A stretch of DNA of 64,000 nt from Prevotella sp. (GTDB lineage Bacteria > Bacteroidota > Bacteroidia > Bacteroidales > Bacteroidaceae). The first letter of the stretch is position 1. Each line of letters starts with the position of its first letter. This document shows positions 15,379 to 25,201 of this stretch, piece by piece. The DNA lies in NCBI GenBank assembly GCA_017645645.1, contig JAGCOB010000004.1, positions 1-64,000 on the forward strand, in the 5' to 3' direction. Position numbers and translations under genes: made by a program. The notes beneath the pieces were generated by a model. That model had not been told where the DNA came from and did no database searches. It saw only the letters and a program-made list of their open reading frames with translations.

Positions 15379-17556
15379 ATGAGCAAAAAGAAAGGTGGAA
15401 AACGACTGACAAAGAAGCAAGTCATTGAGATGCTTCAGACATTCTTTCAGGAACATCCTAACGAGACCTATTCATTCAAACAGATATTCCGTGCCCTGAA
15501 ACTCGATACGCATCCTGCAAAGATGCTTGCCATCGATACAATGGACGAGATGACATGGGACGACTATCTCACCAAAACCTCTGACAACTCCTACCGCCTG
15601 AACCTGAAGACACAGGTACAGGAAGGTACATTTATCCGCAAGGCAAACGGCAAGAACTCCTTCCAACCTGATGACGGCGGTAAACCTATCTTCGTCTCGG
15701 AGCGTAACTCGATGTTCGCTCTTAATGGCGACCGCGTCAAGGTTACAATGATGGCACGTCGTCAGAATCACATCAAAGAGGCGATGGTGGTGGAAATCCT
15801 GTCACATAAGATGGACCAGGCGGTCGGTAAGTTACAAGTGGAGAAAGACTTCGCCTTCCTCATCACCGAAGGAAATATCTTCGTGCATGACATCCTGATT
15901 CCGAAAAAGAAACTGAAAGGCGGAAAGACGGGTGACAAAGCGGTGGTGAAGATTACGCAATGGCCCTCGAAGGACTCGAAGAACATCGTGGGCGAGGTCA
16001 TCGACGTGTTAGGCAAGGAGGGTGACAACAATGTGGAGATGCATGCCATCCTTGCCCAATACGGACTGCCGTACAAGTATCCGAAAGCCGTGGAGGATGC
16101 CGCCGAGAAGATAGAACCGGGTATCACTGAGGAGGAGATCAAGCGTCGTGAGGACTTCCGCGACGTGTGGACCTGTACCATCGACCCGAAGGATGCCAAG
16201 GACTTCGATGATGCCCTGTCATTGCGTCCAGCCGGCAAAGGACTTTGGGAGGTTGGTGTCCATATCGCTGATGTGTCACATTATGTCAAGGAAGGCAGCA
16301 TCATCGACAAAGAGGCAGTAAAGCGTGCCACGAGTGTCTATCTCGTCGACCGTACCATCCCCATGTTGCCTGAACGCCTTTGCAACTTCATCTGTTCCCT
16401 TCGTCCTGACGAGGAGAAGCTCTGTTATAGTGTGGTCGTTGTTTTAGACGAGGAAGCAAATATCAAGAGCGGACGCATCACGCATACCGTCATCAAGAGT
16501 AACCGCCGCTATGCCTATGAGGAGGTGCAGGAGATTCTGAAAGGGAAGAACTCTGAGAGCTCAGAGAACTCAGAGTACTCCGAGAATCTTAAAACTCTCG
16601 ACTGCCTCGCCAAGAAATTGCGGGAACGTCGCTTCAAGGGCGGTGCTGTGAAATTCGACCGCGAGGAGTTACACTTTGATATTGATGAATCAGGAAAACC
16701 GATTCGCGCCTACTTCAAGAAGTCTACCGATGCCACTCAGCTCATCGAGGAGTTCATGCTCCTTGCCAATAAATTTGTAGCAGAGAGTATCGGCAAAATC
16801 AAGAAGCCAACAGCCAAAGGTCAACAGCCAAAGGCTAAGACCTTCGTCTACCGTATCCACGACCAACCAGACCCCACCAAACTGGAGAACCTCCGTGAGT
16901 TCGTGGTGAAGTTCGGTTATAAACTGAAGACGGCAGGCACGAAGGGGGCTATCTCCAAGAGCCTCAACAGTCTGATGGATGGTTGTCAGGGTAAGAAAGA
17001 GCAGAAACTCATCGAGACGGTAGCTCTCCGTGCGATGATGAAGGCAAAATACTCTACTCATAATATCGGACATTACGGACTCGCCTTCGACTACTACACG
17101 CATTTTACTTCCCCCATCCGCCGTTATCCCGATACGATGGTACACCGTCTGTTAACAAAGTATCAGGATGGAGCACGTTCTGCCAATCAAGAGAAATACG
17201 AGGAACTGTGCGAGCATTGTTCCGATATGGAAACGGTGGCCCAGCAAGCGGAGCGCGACAGTATCAAATACAAAATGGTGGAATTTATGGCTGACAAAGT
17301 CGGAGAGACCTACGATGCTCATATCAGCGGTATCCAGTCGTACGGTATCTACTGTGAGGTGGACGAGAACCATTGCGAGGGCATGGTGCCCATGCGTGAC
17401 CTCGACGACGACTACTATGACTTCGACGAGAAGAACTACTGTCTCGTCGGTCGCCGTCATCACCATAAATACCAGTTAGGCGATCCCATCCGCATCAAGG
17501 TGGCTCGTGCTAATATCGAGAAGCGACAACTCGACTTCGCCCTGGCGGAAGACTAA
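15379..17556 (+). CDS. rnr: Ribonuclease R
   Basis: A 725-residue 3'-to-5' exoribonuclease of the RNase II/R family, involved in RNA quality control. Order: a basic N-terminal helix-turn-helix-like part, cold-shock domains, the RNB catalytic domain with DPKDAKDFDDALS (residues about 271-283, metal-binding Asp), HYGLAFDYYTHFTSPIRRYPD (about 570-590), then a C-terminal S1 domain. Two short repeat-derived inserts are in frame: SESSENSEYSEN (about residues 391-403) and PTAKGQQPKAK (about 476-487), both at likely surface loops. Its stop overlaps the convergent DHHW gene by 4 bases. Confidence 0.96.
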   Translation: MSKKKGGKRLTKKQVIEMLQTFFQEHPNETYSFKQIFRALKLDTHPAKMLAIDTMDEMTWDDYLTKTSDNSYRLNLKTQVQEGTFIRKANGKNSFQPDDGGKPIFVSERNSMFALNGDRVKVTMMARRQNHIKEAMVVEILSHKMDQAVGKLQVEKDFAFLITEGNIFVHDILIPKKKLKGGKTGDKAVVKITQWPSKDSKNIVGEVIDVLGKEGDNNVEMHAILAQYGLPYKYPKAVEDAAEKIEPGITEEEIKRREDFRDVWTCTIDPKDAKDFDDALSLRPAGKGLWEVGVHIADVSHYVKEGSIIDKEAVKRATSVYLVDRTIPMLPERLCNFICSLRPDEEKLCYSVVVVLDEEANIKSGRITHTVIKSNRRYAYEEVQEILKGKNSESSENSEYSENLKTLDCLAKKLRERRFKGGAVKFDREELHFDIDESGKPIRAYFKKSTDATQLIEEFMLLANKFVAESIGKIKKPTAKGQQPKAKTFVYRIHDQPDPTKLENLREFVVKFGYKLKTAGTKGAISKSLNSLMDGCQGKKEQKLIETVALRAMMKAKYSTHNIGHYGLAFDYYTHFTSPIRRYPDTMVHRLLTKYQDGARSANQEKYEELCEHCSDMETVAQQAERDSIKYKMVEFMADKVGETYDAHISGIQSYGIYCEVDENHCEGMVPMRDLDDDYYDFDEKNYCLVGRRHHHKYQLGDPIRIKVARANIEKRQLDFALAED

Positions 17557-19001
17557 TGAATGGTGTCTGGCTTCTCGGGAGTTTCGTGCTTCTCTGGTGT
17601 AGCAGGAAACTCTTTGTGTCTAGTACTGTCTTTCTTTGCCTTCGAAGGCTCTGCACCGGGTCGTGACCACTGCTGGTGGAGGAAGCGCAGGTAGGAGCCG
17701 TAGGTATGGCTGCTGTATGCCTTGAAGATATTATTGGCAAAGAGGATGTCGGTAATCTTGTTCTCGGCCACGTAAGCGATGATATCCTTCGTGAAATAAC
17801 GGGAGTCGATGACATGAACCTCCTCAAACGAGAAGAACAGGTAGCCTGGGATCATATTGCCGAAGCTGTCCTTGAGGATGATGACACGACGACCGTTATG
17901 CGTGGAGGTGCGTACCTGTGTGAGTTTGGTGTCACCACCCATCATCGTACAATAGGCTCCTCCGTGTCCGTCCTTGAACTTAAAGAAGAAGGGAGCCGTG
18001 AAAGGCTTGCCCTCACCCGTCACCTGGTAGTTCTTGTTGATAGTATAGTTGGTATACGTGGTAGTATACTCCACACCTTTCGGGACATAATAAACGAAGT
18101 CCTCGGGAGCGTTCTTGATGGAGATGTCCTTTGAATAGCCGTACATACTGCCTACATAGCCATGTGTGACCCGACGCTCATAATGGGAGAGATCCTTGAA
18201 GGGAACGCCTGCCACACGGGCAAACTCCTGGGCGGCATAATAGCCCCCAAGAGGCGACCAGTGGTGGTCAGTACGCAAGTAAATATCCTCATTAGCATGT
18301 TTACCCAAGGTGGTATAGACATCGACGGGTTTCACACCCGGGTCGAGATGTGCCACCACATTACGAATGGTAGGCAACTGTGGGTTGGTGCGGCTCTTCG
18401 CCTTGTCGGGACAATAGAACTCGGCAGCGGTGGGGATAACCATACAATAGACGTTCACCTTGTCGCCAAACACCTCTTTATATTTATTGGCAGCTTGGGC
18501 ATAACCCACGCAGCCCTTCGGACCACCGCCATACGCCATCAGCGCACGTACCTTGTCACCCTTGCCGACGATGATAATGCCTTTGTTAGCAATCTTCGCA
18601 TTTTCGTCGGCATTGATATGATTCTCATAATCGGCGATGGTCATACTGTCAGGCTTCTGCTCTTGTGACTCCTGACTCCTATCTCCTGACTCCTCAGCAT
18701 TCTGCGGTGTATCGCTGGCATGGAAGGTCACGTTGTCATCTGACGGGGCAATGCCGATGAGATCCTTAATTTGCATACTCATCGTCATGAACACATCACG
18801 GTAAGGCTCGCTGTCACTGAACCACGTGGACACCTCACTGGTGAACGAGCCGCTGGCAAGACGCTCCCACGTAAACTCGGGGAAGGTGGCCAGTTCACGT
18901 TTCTCCAACTCAGACACCGTACTACGGGGGAAGGTGTCGAAGACCACGGCAATAGCGAGGAAGACGACGGCAACAATGCCGATATACAGGTAATTCTTCA
19001 T
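17553..19001 (-). CDS. DHHW-family (AlgX/AlgJ-like) SGNH protein, membrane-anchored
   Basis: A 482-residue protein with one N-terminal membrane segment (YIGIVAVVFLAIAVVF) and a periplasmic SGNH-like acetyltransferase domain of the DHHW type. The N-terminal part ELEKRELATFPEFTWE and the catalytic motif TDHHWSPLGGYYAAQEFA are typical. Members work with MBOAT proteins such as AlgI to O-acylate polysaccharides. Residues about 102-112 (EESGDRSQESQ) come from a GACTCCT-type repeat. The C-terminus is a charged Lys/Glu/Pro tail. Starts by ATGA overlap with the preceding DHHW gene. Target polymer unknown. Confidence 0.85.
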   Translation of the reverse strand: MKNYLYIGIVAVVFLAIAVVFDTFPRSTVSELEKRELATFPEFTWERLASGSFTSEVSTWFSDSEPYRDVFMTMSMQIKDLIGIAPSDDNVTFHASDTPQNAEESGDRSQESQEQKPDSMTIADYENHINADENAKIANKGIIIVGKGDKVRALMAYGGGPKGCVGYAQAANKYKEVFGDKVNVYCMVIPTAAEFYCPDKAKSRTNPQLPTIRNVVAHLDPGVKPVDVYTTLGKHANEDIYLRTDHHWSPLGGYYAAQEFARVAGVPFKDLSHYERRVTHGYVGSMYGYSKDISIKNAPEDFVYYVPKGVEYTTTYTNYTINKNYQVTGEGKPFTAPFFFKFKDGHGGAYCTMMGGDTKLTQVRTSTHNGRRVIILKDSFGNMIPGYLFFSFEEVHVIDSRYFTKDIIAYVAENKITDILFANNIFKAYSSHTYGSYLRFLHQQWSRPGAEPSKAKKDSTRHKEFPATPEKHETPEKPDTIH

Positions 19002-19993
19002 TGCTCTAAATAATGGTTATAGGATTGATGGGTAACGGCAGAATAGGCATGTCCTGCATTGTTGGCGAAGAGGATGTCCGTGATGTCGTTTTTCTGCACG
19101 TAATGTACGATGTTCTTCGTGAAATAGCGGCAGTCCACCACATGGATCTCCTCAAAAGAATGGAACAGATAGGCAGGAAGGGCATTGCCGTAGCTGTCTT
19201 TGAGGATCAGCAGGCGACGACCGTTGCGCGTGGAGGTTTTTACCTTCGTAGTATTCAGGTCACCGTGCATGAAGGTCATATAGGCAGCACTGCTGCCGTC
19301 ATCATAAATATAAAAGAAATCACCCTCCTCAGGCGCTTTCTCACTGACCACCTTACGGTTCTTGCCTAACTGGTAACGGATATAAGTAGTAGAATAATCG
19401 ACATCCTTGGGGACATAATAGACAAAGTCCTCGGGAGCATTCTTCACTGCGGCATCATGCGAGAAACGGTACATCGTCCCCACATAGTCGTGGATGACAT
19501 GCTTCTCGTAAGTCGAGAGGTCGGCAAAAGGTACCCCAGCCTGTTCTGCAAACTGCTGGGCGGCATAATAGGCACCGAGGGGTGCCCAATGATGATCAGT
19601 ACGGGAGTAGATATCCTCTTCGGCATGTTCGTCCATTGTGTCGAAGAGATCGATTGCCTTCACGTCCTTCGAGAGGTGGGCATAGATATTACGTACCGTA
19701 GCCCTTTGATCCTTCGTCCAGTCCTTGGCCTCCTCCGGACAATAGATAGCCACTGCCGTCGGGATAATCATGCAATACACGTTGACGGCATCACCGAAGG
19801 TCTCCTTGTATTTATTGACGACATCGGCATAGCCCAAGCCACCATCCAAGGCACCACGGAACGGCTCAAAGGCACGTACCTTGTCACCACTGCCCACAAT
19901 GATGATACCCGAACGCGTCAGACGCACATTCTCTGCTGAAGCAGTAATCAATGATAAGTAAAATACGAAAAGGAAATATAGTTTTTTCTTCAT
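18998..19993 (-). CDS. DHHW-family SGNH protein, secreted paralogue
   Basis: A 331-residue periplasmic protein with a cleavable signal peptide (MKKKLYFLFVFYLSLITASA) and the DHHW catalytic motif TDHHWAPLGAYYAAQQFAEQ. From GIIIVGSGDKVRAF onward it aligns with the C-terminal two thirds of the next gene (for example both have DFVYYVPK and ILKDSYGN/ILKDSFGN), so the two arose by duplication, this copy lacking the membrane anchor and N-terminal region. It lies 3 bases after the MBOAT gene and overlaps the next by 4, consistent with one operon. Confidence 0.85.
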   Translation of the reverse strand: MKKKLYFLFVFYLSLITASAENVRLTRSGIIIVGSGDKVRAFEPFRGALDGGLGYADVVNKYKETFGDAVNVYCMIIPTAVAIYCPEEAKDWTKDQRATVRNIYAHLSKDVKAIDLFDTMDEHAEEDIYSRTDHHWAPLGAYYAAQQFAEQAGVPFADLSTYEKHVIHDYVGTMYRFSHDAAVKNAPEDFVYYVPKDVDYSTTYIRYQLGKNRKVVSEKAPEEGDFFYIYDDGSSAAYMTFMHGDLNTTKVKTSTRNGRRLLILKDSYGNALPAYLFHSFEEIHVVDCRYFTKNIVHYVQKNDITDILFANNAGHAYSAVTHQSYNHYLEQ

Positions 19994-19996
19994 AAC

Positions 19997-21439
19997 TTAG
20001 AATCTCGTATATATAAACGCATTGTTCGTGGCACCCACCAGAAGGGCGGTGCTCAGTATCAGGATACATACCGACAGGACGATACGGGCAGTATAGACCA
20101 CGACGGTTTTGAAACCACCGTTACCCAACAAACGGTCTGTCCACTCCGACACAGTGGTACGGACGGGCAGACAGAAGAACAGGGCGACAATCCACAGCCA
20201 GAAGTTATCCAGCAAGGCACTCTCATCCACAAAGTCATAGAGCGATGCGGCATTACCAAAGAATGCCTGGAAGAAAACAATCATCTGGTCGAAGTTGTCG
20301 AAATAGAAAATGCCCCACCCTGCGATAACCAACAGCATACTGTAGATATGCAGGAAGACGGCAGGTATCTTGTCTTTGACACGCAATAGCGTGTATTTCT
20401 CAATCATCACAATGAGTCCAAAATAGACACCCCAGATGATGAAGTTCCAACTGGCACCGTGCCACATACCCGTCAGGAACCATACCACGAGGATATTCAC
20501 TGCCTGGTGGGCACGATTACCTCCCAAAGGGATATACACGTAGTCGCGAAAGAAACTACCCAGCGAAATATGCCAGCGACGCCAGAAGTCGGTAATGGAG
20601 TTACAGCAGTACGGATGACGGAAGTTCTCATTGAAATGGAATCCCATACAACGTCCCAAACCGATTGCCATGTCGGAATAACCTGAGAAGTCAAAATAGA
20701 TCTGGAGGGTAAAGGCGACAATACCTATCCATGCGCCTGCCGTCGTCAGGCTGTTCAAGCCGTTCACCAGGAACTGGTCAGAGATTTCCGACAACTGGTT
20801 AGCAATGATGACCTTCTTACCCAGTCCGATGAGGAAGCGGTAGATACCGTCGGCAAAATCGGCAGCATTCACATGACGATGGTGTATCTCATCCGCCACC
20901 GTCCCATAGCGTACGATAGGACCGGCAATGAGTTGCGGGAACATCGAGATATACAGTAACAAGTCGACAAACCGACGCTGTACGGGCGACTCCCTGCGAT
21001 AGACATCAATCAGGTAGGAGATAGACTGGAAGGTATAGAAACTAATACCGATGGGCAGGGCGATATTCGGTTGTGCCACAGGGATGCCTATGTCACAGAG
21101 GCACTGGGCAAGGAATCCCAGGTACTTGAAAGTGCCGATGATGGCGATATTAAGAATTAGTCCGATGACCAGTACTGTCTTCCGATACCGTTCCAGATTG
21201 GCGATGCCCAGCCCTACGAGATAGTTGACGAGGACACAGAACAGCATCAGGAACACATAGACGGGTTCTCCCCATGCATAGAAAATCAGGGAGAAACATA
21301 CCAGTATGAGGTTCTTGGCACGATTGCTCCGCATTCCCTCTGAAGACAGCCACTGACGGTCTATCCATGTAGCAAGCAGATAACACAGCAGGAAGGCTGG
21401 CAGGAATACAAAGAGAAAAAACAAATCCGAAAATACCAT
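19997..21439 (-). CDS. MBOAT family O-acyltransferase (AlgI-like)
   Basis: A 480-residue polytopic membrane acyltransferase that would move acetyl groups across the inner membrane for O-acylation of a cell-surface polymer. About 11 hydrophobic segments; the catalytic MBOAT histidine motif FLTGMWHGASWNFIIWG is near residue 320, with the AlgI landmark FWRRWHISLGSFFRDYVYIP before it. The order SGNH hydrolase, MBOAT, DHHW, DHHW, with tiny gaps, is the layout of polysaccharide acetylation clusters. No polysaccharide synthase gene is adjacent, so the acceptor is unknown. Confidence 0.92.
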   Translation of the reverse strand: MVFSDLFFLFVFLPAFLLCYLLATWIDRQWLSSEGMRSNRAKNLILVCFSLIFYAWGEPVYVFLMLFCVLVNYLVGLGIANLERYRKTVLVIGLILNIAIIGTFKYLGFLAQCLCDIGIPVAQPNIALPIGISFYTFQSISYLIDVYRRESPVQRRFVDLLLYISMFPQLIAGPIVRYGTVADEIHHRHVNAADFADGIYRFLIGLGKKVIIANQLSEISDQFLVNGLNSLTTAGAWIGIVAFTLQIYFDFSGYSDMAIGLGRCMGFHFNENFRHPYCCNSITDFWRRWHISLGSFFRDYVYIPLGGNRAHQAVNILVVWFLTGMWHGASWNFIIWGVYFGLIVMIEKYTLLRVKDKIPAVFLHIYSMLLVIAGWGIFYFDNFDQMIVFFQAFFGNAASLYDFVDESALLDNFWLWIVALFFCLPVRTTVSEWTDRLLGNGGFKTVVVYTARIVLSVCILILSTALLVGATNNAFIYTRF

Positions 21440-21448
21440 GTCGTTTTA

Positions 21449-22165
21449 TTAATGTTGCAGAATTGCCTGCACTTGATTGTAAATATACTTTCCTAACACT
21501 TTCGCACCCTTGGGTATGGTATGCACCCCGTCCTTGGAATATCCACGACGGATGAGTTTGGAAGGTGGCAGCAACGATTTCACCCTATCCAGACGGATGA
21601 CAGGCAGTCCCAGCGACAGAGCGCATTGCTCAATAGCTTCAGCTGCCTGATGCTGTACCTCCATCGGTACCTTCGTAAACGGAGGGGGGGTGATGAGGAT
21701 GATACGTGCCTCCGGGAAGGTTTCCGCCAGTAGTTCACAATTCTTGCGAATATATTTGGGAAGAGGCTCCGGGCGTTTGTCGGCAAACCACAAGTCGTTG
21801 GTACCTGCCATGATGAGAATGAGGCCTGGTATCGACTGTATCCCCGTCTCGTTGACATCCCTTATCAGTCGCCATACCTGGTTGCTGATGACATTGTTGT
21901 CGTTCAGAATGTCCCAATACCCGTCTATGTCACGCTCCGTCTGAGGTGTCTCTGTCCACGTCGCCCCGCTACGGGCATAACTGCGACAAGACAACGGCTG
22001 TGCCAGATCCTTAAACCATTTGTTCCATCCTTTGGGGTTGTGACAGTCATCCGCACCGATAAAGGTATTGGAGTCGCCTAACATCACGACATGCAGAGGC
22101 ATCTGTGCCTCGAGAACCAACATGCCAGACCATAACAATACAAGGGTAAAAACAATCCTTTTCAT
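21449..22165 (-). CDS. SGNH/GDSL hydrolase, secreted
   Basis: A 238-residue secreted esterase-like protein. Start 22165 is chosen because it gives a signal peptide (MKRIVFTLVLLWSGMLVLEA); the frame stays open upstream without homology. Catalytic blocks: GDSN (block I), MAGTNDLW (block III), and DGVHTIPKG (block V Asp-x-x-His). It heads the acyl-transfer operon, 9 bases before the MBOAT gene, so it may remove or transfer acetyl groups on the same polymer. Confidence 0.88.
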   Translation of the reverse strand: MKRIVFTLVLLWSGMLVLEAQMPLHVVMLGDSNTFIGADDCHNPKGWNKWFKDLAQPLSCRSYARSGATWTETPQTERDIDGYWDILNDNNVISNQVWRLIRDVNETGIQSIPGLILIMAGTNDLWFADKRPEPLPKYIRKNCELLAETFPEARIILITPPPFTKVPMEVQHQAAEAIEQCALSLGLPVIRLDRVKSLLPPSKLIRRGYSKDGVHTIPKGAKVLGKYIYNQVQAILQH

Positions 22166-22187
22166 GACCAATACTTCTTTCGGGGTG

Positions 22188-22195
22188 CAAAGATA
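22188..22195 (-). promoter_or_regulatory. -7 element of the acyl-transfer operon
   Basis: Minus-strand TATCTTTG 22 bases before the SGNH ATG; the -33 element is weak. Upstream (22201-22237) lies a degenerate AATGAG repeat. Confidence 0.55.
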
Positions 22196-22253
22196 CACAT
22201 AATGAATGAGAAAAGAGTCATGAGAAATGAGAAATTTAAGCCAAAAAGCGTTT

Positions 22254-23078
22254 TTATCTCTCACTATCCAATTCCTTCTCCAACTGGTCAGTACGATGCT
22301 GGAATTCACGATAGGCATTAGACAGGTCGCTCTTCGTGATATCAATAGACGTATTGACAGGTCGCCAAGGGTCTCTCAGCGTATGCTGGAAGAGCCACTC
22401 ATAGGTCTTGCTAGTATAGAAGAAACGGGCAAGGGCGCCATGGGAGGCACCAGGCAGCCAGTCATAGCGCAGACGACTGGTGATTCCTAAGGTCTTCATG
22501 CCTGTCACTATCTTCTGTGACTCTTTCACAGACACCGCCCTGTCAGCAGTACCATGCACAATCCACAGGGGTAACTCACCCAGTCCTCGGTAGTCTTTGA
22601 TAGTAGCGCCACCACACAGTGCGACGGCAGCAGCAATCTTATCGGGATAAGTTCCTGCGAAATCAATAGTACCATATCCTCCAAGACTCATACCAAGCAC
22701 ATAGACTCTTGATTCATCAAAGACATAATTTTTCTTCATCCACTCCAGTATCTCATTGAGCTTATGGGGATCCCACCAATTACCTGGATTCTGTGGTGCG
22801 ACTATCAGGGCAGGAATCATCAGTCCCATCTTCGCGGCATCAATACTCCCATAGCGCAACACCTTGTTCAGGTCGTGACCACACAGACTGGCACCATGAA
22901 GAAAGAATATCAACGGTGTCGTCTCCTGCGTATAATAATACTCCTCCGGGGTATATACCCAGAAGTTATAGTTCCCTTTGATCACGTTCTTCTTCGCAGA
23001 CAACAAGTCATACTGGGCGAGAGAAGAGAGCGGAGAGAGAAGGGTGGAGAGCAATATAAGTACTAATATCTTTTTCAT
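22254..23078 (-). CDS. Secreted alpha/beta hydrolase (PHB-depolymerase/dienelactone-type esterase)
   Basis: A 274-residue hydrolase with signal peptide MKKILVLILLSTLLSPLSSLA. The oxyanion and catalytic elements are HGASLCG, the nucleophile elbow GMSLGGYG, the acid in HGTADRAV and the histidine in GASHGAL. It resembles the prolyl-oligopeptidase-like esterases often annotated as phospholipase/carboxylesterase. A close paralogue lies at 25710-26516. Its start overlaps the PQQ-like gene's stop by 4 bases, so it is the last gene of an rlpA-PQQ-hydrolase operon. Substrate unknown. Confidence 0.85.
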   Translation of the reverse strand: MKKILVLILLSTLLSPLSSLAQYDLLSAKKNVIKGNYNFWVYTPEEYYYTQETTPLIFFLHGASLCGHDLNKVLRYGSIDAAKMGLMIPALIVAPQNPGNWWDPHKLNEILEWMKKNYVFDESRVYVLGMSLGGYGTIDFAGTYPDKIAAAVALCGGATIKDYRGLGELPLWIVHGTADRAVSVKESQKIVTGMKTLGITSRLRYDWLPGASHGALARFFYTSKTYEWLFQHTLRDPWRPVNTSIDITKSDLSNAYREFQHRTDQLEKELDSER

Positions 23079-24658
23079 TTGATGACGAATTTATAGATTT
23101 TATTTCCGCGACAGCCTACCACTGCCGTATTACCGATGACAACAGGTGATGACTCGAAATTAGAGCCTACCACTTTCTTACAAACGACCTCACCCGTCTT
23201 TCCACGGATGATGCGGATGATACCAGAGGCATCGCCGGCAAAGATGAACATCTCATTCTTCTCATTATGGAAGGCAACAGGCGATGACCATGCGAACTGT
23301 CCGTATGGAACAGTATAGAGGATTTTGCCGTCTTTGGTACTGAAAGCCGTCAACTCACCTGCAGACTTGGAGGCACCGTTGCGACAGATATTGGCAAATA
23401 TCATATCCTGACAATCACCACTACCTATCAGAGGACTGGCATACATACCACCGTCAAGGGTCTTGCCAGGCAGATTGATACGTCGGCAAGGGATATTGGT
23501 CTCCCAGACACACTCACCGTTCAGTCCGTTCAGCTTGATGAAATGGCAGATGCCACTATCCCCCTGCTTATCTACTTCACAAGCCGTATAAAGATAAGGG
23601 GCACCACCTTCTTCACGACAGACCATTGTGCCGTCGGAATCATCGTGGTTATTATAATACCATACGGGCTTCATCGTGTTCAGGTTGATACAGATGACAT
23701 TACCTCGGTTATCCGAGAAATAGCCATAGTTACGATAGACACACAGACTCGACTCTATACCAGGAGCCATGCCGCCTACCCGATAGCGCATCACACTGAC
23801 GCGACGTAGTGTTCCCTGACTGCGCTCGTATTTATACACACTGCCGTTCTCACCACACCAGAAGAGATAGCCACCTGCCACGATACTGTTGGAGTCGAAG
23901 GCGTTCCATCCGCGCCATGCCTTCGGGTCTGGACCGAAGAAGAAGGTGCGCTGGTGTTTCAGCAGGTCAAAGACCTGATGGCCGAAAGGTCCTGCCTGAC
24001 GAGGTACACCCTGTCCCACATAGAGGTTATAGTATTCAGGGTCAAGTCCTATCGTTCCCTTTACCACATTACCTAAGTCTAGTGGCTGACGGGAGGCCTT
24101 GCCTGTCTGGTAATTGATGAAGTAACCCTTGCCACAGAGGGAGCCTACAATAATCTCCTCCGGGCCGAAGTCTGCCGTCAGACCAGGAGACGACTTCTTG
24201 AACAGTGCCTGTTGGTCGTCCGTCCACTTCACATACAGCGGCTGACCAGTCCATCCACTGCCGCCTCCCCATGTGCCAAACCTGGTGTGAGTCGTGTCGT
24301 ATGCTGTCTCAAACGCCCATGCGATCTCCACCTCCCGGGGTGTCCCCTTCACCTTTCCGCCATAGTCTGCATCACGGCGCAGGTCCTTACGGAACACATA
24401 GACACTCTCTTTTCCAGCATAGCGGTCGTCCAAGTCTTTCAAGGGCGCTGCCACGGAGTCTTCATCCTCCACCACAAACTTCACGACCTCCACGGAGGCA
24501 TAAGCCGTATCAGGCAGGAAAAGCTGCTCGATGGGTATCTCCGGCTCTATGACGGTAGAGTCCGTATCACTGGTATTTCCCGTTCCGCGTCCTGTACAGG
24601 CAGTCATGATAGCGACAGCCGTCACCATGACACTCCCAACAAGTATTTTATTGTCCAT
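23075..24658 (-). CDS. PQQ-like beta-propeller lipoprotein
   Basis: A 527-residue predicted lipoprotein: hydrophobic N-terminus ending in IMTAC (lipobox Cys at residue 21), then a Thr/Ser/Asp-rich linker and a beta-propeller with repeated blades (for example GKGYFINYQTGKA, GYLFWCGENGSVYKYE, NRGNVICINLNTMKPVWYYN, GKTGEVVCKKVVG). Blades of this kind bind no cofactor in many proteins and serve as scaffolds. It lies between rlpA (11-base overlap) and the hydrolase (4-base overlap), which points to a cell-envelope role. Confidence 0.8.
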   Translation of the reverse strand: MDNKILVGSVMVTAVAIMTACTGRGTGNTSDTDSTVIEPEIPIEQLFLPDTAYASVEVVKFVVEDEDSVAAPLKDLDDRYAGKESVYVFRKDLRRDADYGGKVKGTPREVEIAWAFETAYDTTHTRFGTWGGGSGWTGQPLYVKWTDDQQALFKKSSPGLTADFGPEEIIVGSLCGKGYFINYQTGKASRQPLDLGNVVKGTIGLDPEYYNLYVGQGVPRQAGPFGHQVFDLLKHQRTFFFGPDPKAWRGWNAFDSNSIVAGGYLFWCGENGSVYKYERSQGTLRRVSVMRYRVGGMAPGIESSLCVYRNYGYFSDNRGNVICINLNTMKPVWYYNNHDDSDGTMVCREEGGAPYLYTACEVDKQGDSGICHFIKLNGLNGECVWETNIPCRRINLPGKTLDGGMYASPLIGSGDCQDMIFANICRNGASKSAGELTAFSTKDGKILYTVPYGQFAWSSPVAFHNEKNEMFIFAGDASGIIRIIRGKTGEVVCKKVVGSNFESSPVVIGNTAVVGCRGNKIYKFVIK

Positions 24659-25166
24659 GTCCTTTCTCCCTCTTTTGTTGTATGCTCACAGAGTCTGTCC
24701 GTGAGGGTTGCTCCTCCTGCCACTGTGGAATAATGCCCGTACCAGGATTGGTGGTCTCTATTTCTATCTCCGGAATCGGCAGGTCTTCCGGCTTATAAGG
24801 TACTTCCGTCGGTTTCTTATAGACGGATACCTCCACGACAGCAACCCCCTGGTTAAGAACACCTAACTCCCGGGCGGCACGGATGGAGAGGTCGATGATA
24901 CGTCCTTTCACATAGGGTCCTCTGTCAATGACCTTGACAACGACTTCCTTGCCGTTGGCAGGGTTCTTCACCAGGAGAAGGGTTCCGAACTTATGTGTTT
25001 TATGAGCACACACCAGACTATCGTTATACAGACGCTCGCCACTGGCGGTTTTCCTTCCATCCCACTTACGGGTATAGAAGGTTGCCTTTCCTTTCTGTTG
25101 TGCATCTGCCGGGGTTGGCAGACACATCAAGATGATAGAAAATATGATTAATAATGGTCTGTACAT
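24648..25166 (-). CDS. rlpA: RlpA-family septal ring lytic transglycosylase
   Basis: A 172-residue exported protein with signal peptide MYRPLLIIFSIILMCLPTPADA and a double-psi beta-barrel: GKATFYTRKWDGRKTASGE, then FGTLLLVKNPANGKEVVVKV and DRGPYVKGRIIDLS with the Asp/His-type active site region. It has no SPOR domain, so it is the short form. The Pro-rich C-terminus has no recognised domain. First gene of the operon with the PQQ-like lipoprotein and hydrolase. Confidence 0.88.
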   Translation of the reverse strand: MYRPLLIIFSIILMCLPTPADAQQKGKATFYTRKWDGRKTASGERLYNDSLVCAHKTHKFGTLLLVKNPANGKEVVVKVIDRGPYVKGRIIDLSIRAARELGVLNQGVAVVEVSVYKKPTEVPYKPEDLPIPEIEIETTNPGTGIIPQWQEEQPSRTDSVSIQQKREKGHGQ

Positions 25167-25193
25167 ATTATGTTAATAGATTGAATAATGCTG

Positions 25194-25201
25194 CAAAGAT
25201 A
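25194..25201 (-). promoter_or_regulatory. -7 element of the rlpA operon
   Basis: Minus-strand TATCTTTG 28 bases before the rlpA ATG; no clear TTTG at the -33 position. Confidence 0.5.
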
